From: Caulobacter sp. CCH9-E1
Lineage (GTDB): Bacteria > Pseudomonadota > Alphaproteobacteria > Caulobacterales > Caulobacteraceae
Assembly: GCF_001556515.1 (NCBI RefSeq)
Contig: NZ_LSJA01000280.1
Location: forward strand, 1-22,733
Length of the DNA: 22,733 bases
Reading direction: 5' to 3'
Part shown: positions 17,663-22,733 of the stretch, piece after piece
Layout: every line of letters starts with the position of its first letter
Position numbering within the stretch: the stretch's first letter is position 1
The notes under the pieces: generated by a model
The model's input: the letters and a program-made list of their open reading frames with translations, nothing else
Databases searched by the model: none
Told to the model about the DNA's origin: nothing
Position numbers and translations under genes: made by a program

Positions 17663-18775
17663 ATGGCGCTCACCTGGGGCGACGATTACCCGATCCATCA
17701 GACGCCCGAGCCGGTGGCCTACGCCGGCACGGATCGGAACTTCTACGACCGCTACTTCTTCAACGGCTACGCGGCCTCGGATCCCGCTGGCGGCGACGAT
17801 CTGTTCTTCGCCGCGGCCTTCGGCGTCTATCCGCATCTCAACATCGCCGACGCCGCCTTCTGCGTGATGAAGGACGGCAAGCAGGTCAATCTGCACGCCA
17901 GCCGCTGGCTTGAGATGGAGCGGATGGACCTGACCGTCGGGCCGATCGCCATCACCGTGGTCGAGCCCTTGCGGCGCCTCAAGCTGACGGTGACCGCGCC
18001 CGAGCAGGGGATCGCCGCCGAGATCGTCTTCGAGGGCCGCGCCTTTCCGATCGAGGAGCCGCGTTTTGTCCGCCGCAACGGCCCGCGCGCCTTCATGGAC
18101 TATACCCGCCTGACCCAGAACGGTCGCTATTCCGGCTGGATCGAGGTCGACGGCGTGCGCGCCAGCCTCGACGGTTTCGTGGGCACGCGCGACCGCTCTT
18201 GGGGCGTGCGCCCGGTCGGCGCGCGAGACTCGCAGGATCTGGCGCCGCCGGTCCTCCCGCAGTTCTTCTGGCTATGGGCCCCCTGCAATTTCGAGGACGG
18301 CGGGCTCTTCTTCCACACCAATGACGACGAGCTGGGCCGCGCCTGGAATCGGCGCGCCCTGTGGCTGGAGGACGGCGGCCGCGAGCTTGAGTTCGGCGGC
18401 TTCGCCGAGGCCTCTTACGCGATCCAGTGGAAGAACGGTACGCGCCACGCCCGCGCCGCCACGCTGGATTTCGGCGCCGACGGCAAGATGACGGTCGAGC
18501 CCAAGCGCGAGTTCTTCATGTTGGGGCTGGGCTATACCCACCCGACGTGGGGGCACGGGCTGAACCAGGGCAAGCTGAAGGTCGAGCGCGAGGACTTCGT
18601 CACGGCGGACCTCGATCGCGCGGTCCCCCAGCACCTGCACGTCCAGGCCCTCAGCGACGTGACCTATGTCGATGGCGCGGGCCGGACGCGGAAGGGGCGG
18701 GGGGTCTTCGAGCAGCTGGCGATCGGCCCGCACGCGCCGTCCGGCTTCGCCTCGATCCTGGACATGGCCCCATGA
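17663..18775 (+). CDS. CrtC/AttH-like beta-rich protein of unknown function
   Basis: A 370-residue soluble protein, rich in beta strands and aromatic residues, with no signal peptide or membrane segment. FYDRYFFNGYAASD (about 28-40) and the motif GTRDRSWGVRPVG (174-186) recall the hydroxyneurosporene synthase (CrtC)/AttH group of paired lipocalin-like barrels, as does the layout of two beta-rich halves (about 1-190 and 195-370). I believe such proteins are catalogued as DUF7064/DUF7065, but this is from memory and unverified. No carotenoid genes are nearby, so a carotenoid role should not be assumed; a lipid-like ligand is a guess. GGGGAGG lies just upstream of the ATG. The stop overlaps the phosphotransferase gene as ATGA. 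Confidence 0.8.
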   Translation: MALTWGDDYPIHQTPEPVAYAGTDRNFYDRYFFNGYAASDPAGGDDLFFAAAFGVYPHLNIADAAFCVMKDGKQVNLHASRWLEMERMDLTVGPIAITVVEPLRRLKLTVTAPEQGIAAEIVFEGRAFPIEEPRFVRRNGPRAFMDYTRLTQNGRYSGWIEVDGVRASLDGFVGTRDRSWGVRPVGARDSQDLAPPVLPQFFWLWAPCNFEDGGLFFHTNDDELGRAWNRRALWLEDGGRELEFGGFAEASYAIQWKNGTRHARAATLDFGADGKMTVEPKREFFMLGLGYTHPTWGHGLNQGKLKVEREDFVTADLDRAVPQHLHVQALSDVTYVDGAGRTRKGRGVFEQLAIGPHAPSGFASILDMAP

Positions 18776-19782
18776 GCCTGGCCGAACGCCTTGAGGCGTA
18801 TCTGTCGCGCGTGTGGGGCGAGGCCGCCACGGTCGTCGACCTCTCGCGCATTCCCGGCGGGGCCAGCCGCGAGACCTATCGGTTCAGCGCCCGGACGGCG
18901 AAGGGCGAGCGGCCGCTGATCCTGCGCCGCGATCCGCCGGGCAGCCTGATCGAGACCGATCGCAACCAGGAATATCTGGCGTTCGAGAGCTTCCACGACC
19001 GGCTGCCCGTGCCGCGTCCGGTGGCCATGGAGGCCGAGGGCGCGGAGCTGGAGCGACCGTTCTTCATCATGGAGCGGGTCGAGGGCGGAACGGCCGCCTC
19101 GCCGTTCACGGTCGTCCCGTACGGCGACCACGCCCGGGCCATCGGCGAGCAGTTCTTCTCGATCCTGGGGACCATCGCCGCCGCCGATCCCAGCAGCCTG
19201 CCGCTGGCCAGGGCCGCCGAGGCCCCCGCGCCGGACGCCTGCTGGAAGATCGCGCTGGACCATTGGGCGGGGGTGATCGAGGCCGACCAGCAACACCCCC
19301 AGCCGATCGTCTGGGCCGCGATCCGCGCCCTGCGCCGCCGCCCGCCGCCGCCGGCCCAGGCCATCCGCGTCGTCCATGGCGACTACCGGACCGGCAACTT
19401 CCTGCATGACGGCGCGGGCAAGATCCTGGCGATCCTCGACTGGGAGATGGTCCATCTGGGCGATCCGCTGGAGGATCTCGGCTGGGCGATCGATCCGCTG
19501 TGGGGCCACTTCGAGGCGGACAAGGTCGCGGGCATGCTGCCGCGCGAGGAGGCGCTGGCCATCTGGAAGAAAGCCAGCGGCCTCGCGATCGACGAGACGG
19601 CCCTGGCCTGGTGGAGCCTGTTCAACGCCGTCAAGGGCCAGGCGATCTGGACCTCGGCGGCCAAGGAATACCGCGACGGCGGCTTCAGGGACCCGGTGCT
19701 GGCGATCTCGGGCTGGTACACCGCCCGCCGTCACGACGAGATCCTGGCCGCGGCCCTGATGCGGTGGGAGAACCTGTCATGA
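18772..19782 (+). CDS. APH-fold phosphotransferase family protein
   Basis: A 336-residue cytosolic protein with the aminoglycoside phosphotransferase/kinase-like fold. A glycine-containing nucleotide-loop region GGASRETYRF (29-38) leads to LILRRDPPG (49-57, Lys position replaced by Arg). The catalytic loop is VVHGDYRTGNFL (200-211; Asp204 as catalytic base, Asn209), and the metal-binding motif is ILDWEMVHLGDPLEDLGW (221-238; Asp223). This subgroup is related to the kinase domain of ACAD10/11, which phosphorylates hydroxyacyl substrates, rather than to antibiotic resistance enzymes. It is the middle gene of a three-gene operon with ATGA overlaps at both ends, so it is probably functionally tied to the CrtC/AttH-like protein. 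The substrate is unknown; antibiotic resistance should not be inferred. Confidence 0.9.
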   Translation: MSLAERLEAYLSRVWGEAATVVDLSRIPGGASRETYRFSARTAKGERPLILRRDPPGSLIETDRNQEYLAFESFHDRLPVPRPVAMEAEGAELERPFFIMERVEGGTAASPFTVVPYGDHARAIGEQFFSILGTIAAADPSSLPLARAAEAPAPDACWKIALDHWAGVIEADQQHPQPIVWAAIRALRRRPPPPAQAIRVVHGDYRTGNFLHDGAGKILAILDWEMVHLGDPLEDLGWAIDPLWGHFEADKVAGMLPREEALAIWKKASGLAIDETALAWWSLFNAVKGQAIWTSAAKEYRDGGFRDPVLAISGWYTARRHDEILAAALMRWENLS

Positions 19783-20198
19783 CGCCCAACTTGCCCGACA
19801 TCCTGGTCGGCAACTTCATGTGCATGATCGACCCGCCGCCGCCCGAGCAGCAGGGCGAGTTCATGGCCGGCAAGGTGGCGGTGGTGGCGCTGCTATCGCT
19901 GCTGGCCGCCCAGGAGGCGGAACGCGGCGTCGCCGCCAGGATGACCGAGAACGAGGCGATCCAGGCGGCGCTCGACGAGGCGGCCGCCGACTATGAGGTC
20001 GAAGCGCTCGCCGGGACGGACGATCTGTCGCTGGCGGCGCTGGACGCGGCGAACGCCCGACTGCGCCTGGCCCTGATGCGCCTGCATGAGGCGGTGGAGG
20101 AGAAAGGCGACACCGCGCGGCATCACGCGATTCTGCGGCTCTACGCCCAGATGGCGGACCTTCGGCGGCTCGACATGCCGCCGCTGCCCGGCCACTGA
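19779..20198 (+). CDS. Small helical protein of the APH operon, unknown
   Basis: A 139-residue protein beginning MTPNLPDILVGNF, followed by a Pro-rich CMIDPPPPEQQGEF, a short hydrophobic helix (GKVAVVALLSLLAAQEA), then acidic and Ala-rich amphipathic helices to the end. There is no signal peptide, and the hydrophobic helix is short with an acidic end, so a soluble helical bundle is more likely than a membrane protein. The start overlaps the phosphotransferase stop as ATGA, making it the third cistron of a coupled operon. Codon use matches the upstream genes. Family not recognised. Stoichiometric partnership with the kinase-like protein is an inference from the overlap. Five bases separate it from the convergent TerC-family gene. 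Confidence 0.75.
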   Translation: MTPNLPDILVGNFMCMIDPPPPEQQGEFMAGKVAVVALLSLLAAQEAERGVAARMTENEAIQAALDEAAADYEVEALAGTDDLSLAALDAANARLRLALMRLHEAVEEKGDTARHHAILRLYAQMADLRRLDMPPLPGH

Positions 20199-20203
20199 GG
20201 CGG

Positions 20204-20944
20204 CTACCTATGCCGGTTGTGCTGCGCCACGTCCTCGGGACTGATGTCGAGGGGCGCGGGGACGGCGGCGTTGTAGGCGCCGGTCTCGTTGAGGTCCATC
20301 ACCACGCTGCGGTGGCCTTCCCAGATCATGTGCAGGGCGACGTAGAGCACGATGGCCAGGCCCACGAAGCCGATCCAGCGGTGCTTGTGCAGCAGGTTGG
20401 CGATGGCGCTGGCGGCCAGGCCCATCAAGATGATCGACAGCAGCAGGCCAAAGACCAGGATGGCCGGGTGCTCGCGGGCCGCGCCGGCCACGGCCAGCAC
20501 GTTATCCAGCGACATCGAGACGTCCGCGATCAGCACTTGGATGAAGGCTTGCTTGAAGGACTTCGCGGGGCGGGCGCGCGGCTCGGTGTTGGGATCGGAA
20601 TCGACCATGGCGACGGCGTCGGCCTGGTCGTGCGACGCCTGTTCGCGCAGTTCGCGCCACATCTTCCAGCAGACCCACAGCAGCAGGAAGCCGCCGGCCA
20701 GCAGGAGGCCGATGACGCCCAGCAGCCAGGTGGTGATCAGGGCGAAGCTGATCCGCAGCACGACCGCGGCGCCCAGGCCGTAGAGGATGACCTTCTTGCG
20801 GTCCTTGACCGGCAGGCCTCCCGCGGCGAGGCCCACGGCCACGGCGTTGTCGCCGGCCAGGACAAGGTCGATCATCAGGACTTGCAGGAAGGCCGTCAGC
20901 GGTCCCTGAAAGCCATCCAAGTGGGCCATCAACGTGTCGAACAT
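20204..20944 (-). CDS. TerC family integral membrane protein (YjbE type)
   Basis: A 246-residue inner-membrane protein with about six to seven helices in two related halves. Each half has the TerC metal-site signature: DLVLAGDNAVAVG (26-38, Asp26 and Asp32) and DVSMSLDNVLAVAG (141-154, Asp141 and Asp147). A charged loop lies between the halves (about 98-130) and a polar C-terminal tail of about 35 residues closes the protein. Family members export Mn2+ or supply metal to exported proteins; TerC itself was named for tellurite resistance. No yybP-ykoY-type riboswitch can be seen in the 58 bases upstream. The gene lies downstream of rlmB and the Pro-rich protein on the same strand, so cotranscription is likely. 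The ATG at 20944 has a weak GAGAG. Confidence 0.9.
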   Translation of the reverse strand: MFDTLMAHLDGFQGPLTAFLQVLMIDLVLAGDNAVAVGLAAGGLPVKDRKKVILYGLGAAVVLRISFALITTWLLGVIGLLLAGGFLLLWVCWKMWRELREQASHDQADAVAMVDSDPNTEPRARPAKSFKQAFIQVLIADVSMSLDNVLAVAGAAREHPAILVFGLLLSIILMGLAASAIANLLHKHRWIGFVGLAIVLYVALHMIWEGHRSVVMDLNETGAYNAAVPAPLDISPEDVAQHNRHR

Positions 20945-21002
20945 GCGCTCTCAATGGGATGACGCGCCGGGCGATGCAAGACGCAAAACCGTCGCGCCGG
21001 AC

Positions 21003-21374
21003 CTAAACGCGCTTCGACGCCGGTCGGTGACGCCGTGCAAACCATCGCACGAGCGCGACCAGCGCGATCAGGGCTGGGATCAGCAGGATCAAGCCGGCGT
21101 CGTGACGCGGCGCGGGTCTCGGCGCGGCCCGGGGCGCGGACGCCTCGGTCGGTGGGAGATCGGGCTTTGGCGGCGCGGCCAGGGGCTCTTGGCGCGCGGG
21201 CGGCTGGTCGGCGGTGACCGGTTCAGGGGGCGGGGCGAGGGATTGAGTCGCCACCGGCCGCGCCTCGGCCAGGCGCGCCTGGGTCTCGGCCGTGGAGGCG
21301 CCCGCGACGCCAGCCTGGCCGCCGATGAGCGCCGCCAAGGCCAGGGCGGCGAGACCTGTCGCGCGGCGCCGCAT
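21003..21374 (-). CDS. Pro-rich protein with signal peptide and C-terminal anchor, unknown
   Basis: A 123-residue protein. Order: a Sec-type signal peptide (RRR followed by a hydrophobic run, likely cut near GVAGAS-TAE, about residue 26), a short Ala/Glu/Arg helix, a long Pro/Ala-rich linker (about 45-90) and a membrane helix (about 92-111, GLILLIPALIALVALVRWF) with a basic end (ARRHRPASKRV). The protein is thus probably anchored at the C-terminus with the Pro-rich part in the periplasm. No family recognised. Eleven bases separate it from the rlmB stop upstream and 58 from terC downstream, which suggests an operon. Low-complexity composition makes the coding call less certain than for its neighbours. 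Confidence 0.65.
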   Translation of the reverse strand: MRRRATGLAALALAALIGGQAGVAGASTAETQARLAEARPVATQSLAPPPEPVTADQPPARQEPLAAPPKPDLPPTEASAPRAAPRPAPRHDAGLILLIPALIALVALVRWFARRHRPASKRV

Positions 21375-21385
21375 GGCCGGAGGCC

Positions 21386-22216
21386 CTAGACCGCCGCCTT
21401 GACGCGCGGCTTGGACGCTTCATAGAGCGCGATCGCCGCGGCCGCCGAGACGTTGAGGCTTTCGAAGCCGCCGGGCATCGGGATCTTGCCCAGCACGTCG
21501 CAGTGCTCGGCGACCAGCCGCCGGACGCCTTCGCCTTCCGAGCCGAGCACCAGCACGGTGGGGCCGCCGTCCAGCACCTCGTCCAGCGTCTGCTCGGCCT
21601 CGCCGGCCAGGGCCACGCCGCGCCAGCCCAGCTCGGCCAGCTCCTCGAGCGCGCGGGAAAGATTGACCACGCGCGCGTAGGGGACCTTGTCCACCGCGCC
21701 GACGGCGGTCTTGGCCAGGACGCCGGTCAGGGCGGGGGCGTGGCGATCCTGCAGGATCACGCCCTTGGCGCCGAACGCGGCGGCCGAGCGGAAGATCGCG
21801 CCGATGTTCTGCGGGTCGGTGATCTGGTCCAGCATCACCAGGAAGCCTTCGCCCGAGGCCGCCAGTTCGGCGATCGACAGCGACTCGGGCTCGTCGATCT
21901 TCAGCGCCAGGCCCTGGTGCACCGCGCCCTGCGGCAGGTGCTTGGCGATCTCCTGGCCCTCCATCACCTGCAGGCAGGAAAGTTTCTGCAGGTCGGGGGC
22001 GAGTCGCTTGGCCCGATCCGGGGTCGCCAGAAGCCGCTTCGGCGCCGGTCGATGAGGGTTCGAAAGCGCCGCCTCGACGGCGTGAGTCCCCCAAATCCAG
22101 TCCTTGGCGTCGCCTTGCCCCCTGGAAAAGTCGTTTTGTTTCCGGGGCTTGGAACGAAAATCGCGTCCTTGTGCAGAAGGGCGTTTCCGGTCGTTGCGTT
22201 CGGAATGAGAGGACAC
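21386..22216 (-). CDS. rlmB: 23S rRNA 2'-O-methyltransferase, RlmB/TrmH family (SPOUT)
   Basis: A 276-residue SPOUT (TrmH-family) SAM-dependent enzyme; the best match is RlmB, which methylates the ribose of G2251 in 23S rRNA. A basic, low-complexity N-terminus (about 1-38) precedes the substrate-binding domain (WIWGTHAVEAALSN, 40-53). The knotted catalytic domain has motif 1 DQITDPQNIGAIFRSAAAFG (130-149; Asn137, Arg143), motif 2 VLGSEGEGVR (223-232) and motif 3 IPMPGGFESLNVSAAAAIALYE (245-266). The start is GTG at 22216, with GGAG about 12 bases upstream, which is rather far; no ATG alternative fits the domain. It is divergent from the tRNA-Tyr/tRNA-Gly/tuf unit. Exact nucleotide target is by family, not shown. 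Confidence 0.92.
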   Translation of the reverse strand: MSSHSERNDRKRPSAQGRDFRSKPRKQNDFSRGQGDAKDWIWGTHAVEAALSNPHRPAPKRLLATPDRAKRLAPDLQKLSCLQVMEGQEIAKHLPQGAVHQGLALKIDEPESLSIAELAASGEGFLVMLDQITDPQNIGAIFRSAAAFGAKGVILQDRHAPALTGVLAKTAVGAVDKVPYARVVNLSRALEELAELGWRGVALAGEAEQTLDEVLDGGPTVLVLGSEGEGVRRLVAEHCDVLGKIPMPGGFESLNVSAAAAIALYEASKPRVKAAV

Positions 22217-22322
22217 TATAAGACGCGCTCCGATTTGGGGCCCCGAGGGCTTCTCGGCCAGCCGGCGCTGCTCTTAGCATCGTCCGTCACCGGTCCAAGA
22301 AGCTTTTGTTTCGCATCGGCGT

Positions 22323-22358
22323 TTGACGGCTTGCCGTCGCTCGTCGAAGCGGATAAAG
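22323..22358 (+). promoter_or_regulatory. Candidate promoter of the tRNA-tuf unit
   Basis: TTGACG at 22323-22328 matches the alphaproteobacterial -35, and TTGCCG follows at 22331-22336. A GATAAA at 22352-22357 could be the -10 with the second site (15-base spacing). The -35 area is a perfect inverted repeat, GACGGC-TT-GCCGTC (22325-22338). It ends about 30 bases before tRNA-Tyr. The spacing to the better -35 is too long, so this is tentative. Confidence 0.35.
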
Positions 22359-22389
22359 GCCGCCGGCTTCGGAACTCCATCGCGTGCTT

Positions 22390-22475
22390 GGGGGAATGTC
22401 CCGAGTGGCAAAGGGGGGGGACTGTAAATCCCCTGGCGTAAGCCTTCGTAGGTTCGAGTCCTACTTCCCCCACCA
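22390..22475 (+). tRNA. tRNA-Tyr (anticodon GUA)
   Basis: A class II tRNA with a full cloverleaf. The acceptor stem is GGGGGAA (22390-22396) with TTCCCCC (22465-22471), discriminator A and encoded CCA (22473-22475). The anticodon stem is GGGGA/TCCCC around loop CTGTAAA, with the GTA anticodon at 22424-22426. A long variable arm follows, then T-stem GTAGG/CCTAC around TTCGAGT. The run of eight G between D arm and anticodon stem is unusual to the eye but fits the pairing. It is the first gene of tRNA-Tyr/tRNA-Gly/tuf. Confidence 0.97.
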
Positions 22476-22553
22476 TGCGCGCGACGAGTTTTCGAGGTAG
22501 GCGAGGGCGCTCCAGAGCCAGAGACCGGGAGCCGATCGCGACCCCGCAGCTTG

Positions 22554-22627
22554 GCGGGTATAGCACAATGGTAGTGCAGCAGCCTTCCAAGCTGAGGATG
22601 CGGGTTCGATTCCCGCTACCCGCTCCA
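22554..22627 (+). tRNA. tRNA-Gly (anticodon UCC)
   Basis: A 74-base cloverleaf. The acceptor stem is GCGGGTA (22554-22560) with TACCCGC (22617-22623), discriminator T and encoded CCA (22625-22627). The D stem is GCAC/GTGC. The anticodon loop CTTCCAA has TCC at 22586-22588. T-stem and loop are GCGGG-TTCGATT-CCCGC. The anticodon stem has a G/A mismatch at its outermost pair (27-43). It lies 78 bases after tRNA-Tyr and 52 before tuf. Confidence 0.97.
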
Positions 22628-22679
22628 GCTCCCCGAGAGTTATTCCCAACAACCAGCCGCCGGCGCGAAGGTAGAGACG

Positions 22680-22733
22680 ATGGCCAAGGAAAAGTTCGAA
22701 CGTACTAAGCCGCACTGCAACATCGGCACCATC
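22680..22733 (+). CDS. tuf: Elongation factor Tu, N-terminal fragment (cut by window end)
   Basis: The 18 codons present begin MAKEKFERTKPHCNIGTI, the invariant EF-Tu start. The Gly of the coming G1 loop (GHVDHGKT in the family) would lie just past the window edge. EF-Tu carries aminoacyl-tRNA to the ribosome with GTP. GAAGG lies about eight to nine bases upstream of the ATG. Position directly after tRNA-Tyr and tRNA-Gly matches the tufB arrangement of Proteobacteria, in which the tRNAs and EF-Tu are cotranscribed. Confidence 0.93.
   Translation, partial: MAKEKFERTKPHCNIGTI

Noticed and set aside
18772..19782. Aminoglycoside resistance gene
   Set aside because: The APH fold alone does not indicate drug resistance; the context and subgroup point to a metabolic kinase-like protein.
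20945..21002. Search for a manganese riboswitch before the TerC-family gene
   Set aside because: Only 58 bases are available and no yybP-ykoY-like conserved elements are visible.

Overview
The window is high-GC DNA with alphaproteobacterial gene content, most like Caulobacter or a close relative. Pointers are the mreB-mreC-mreD-mrdA-rodA order, the aspartate aminotransferase and 2-isopropylmalate synthase types, intergenic palindromic elements of a kind common in such genomes, and frequent GTG starts and ATGA overlaps. The species assignment is inference. Every complete gene recognised is chromosomal and housekeeping or metabolic in character. No insertion sequence, integrase, CRISPR array or rRNA gene was seen.

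Layout. 1-131: composite inverted-repeat element at the 3' end of aatA. 132-2225: divergent pair of aspartate aminotransferase (-) and a TVP38/TMEM64 membrane protein (+). 2226-4210: leuA with a long leader that encodes an 18-residue leucine-rich peptide followed by a strong terminator hairpin, which looks like a ribosome-mediated attenuator; leuA ends in a hairpin element. 4216-5706: divergent methyltransferase-like protein (-) and EamA-type transporter (+). 6077-11960: complete elongasome operon mreB-mreC-mreD-mrdA(PBP2)-rodA, with ATGA overlaps at two junctions and a possible Shine-Dalgarno-sequestering hairpin between mreB and mreC. 11972-12102: a second composite inverted repeat between convergent rodA and prolyl iminopeptidase. 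12112-13446: prolyl iminopeptidase (-) and a small unknown protein (+).

13447-14855 is lower in GC than the rest. It holds degraded-looking DNA and a two-gene minus-strand unit: a Gly-rich 184-aa protein with two hydrophobic segments, and a 71-aa two-TM protein. It looks like an accessory insertion and is the best candidate for something undescribed. 14856-17553: epoxide-hydrolase-like alpha/beta hydrolase (-), Bcr/CflA efflux transporter (+), DUF423 membrane protein (-). 17663-20198: a tightly coupled three-gene operon of unknown function (CrtC/AttH-like beta protein, APH-fold phosphotransferase, small helical protein). 20204-22216: minus-strand cluster rlmB - secreted or anchored Pro-rich protein - TerC family protein. 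22390-22733: tRNA-Tyr(GUA), tRNA-Gly(UCC) and the start of tuf (EF-Tu), an arrangement conserved in many Proteobacteria.

Functionally the core is growth-related: wall elongation (MreBCD, PBP2, RodA), leucine and aspartate metabolism, and translation (tRNAs, EF-Tu, RlmB), with membrane transport and hydrolase genes scattered between.
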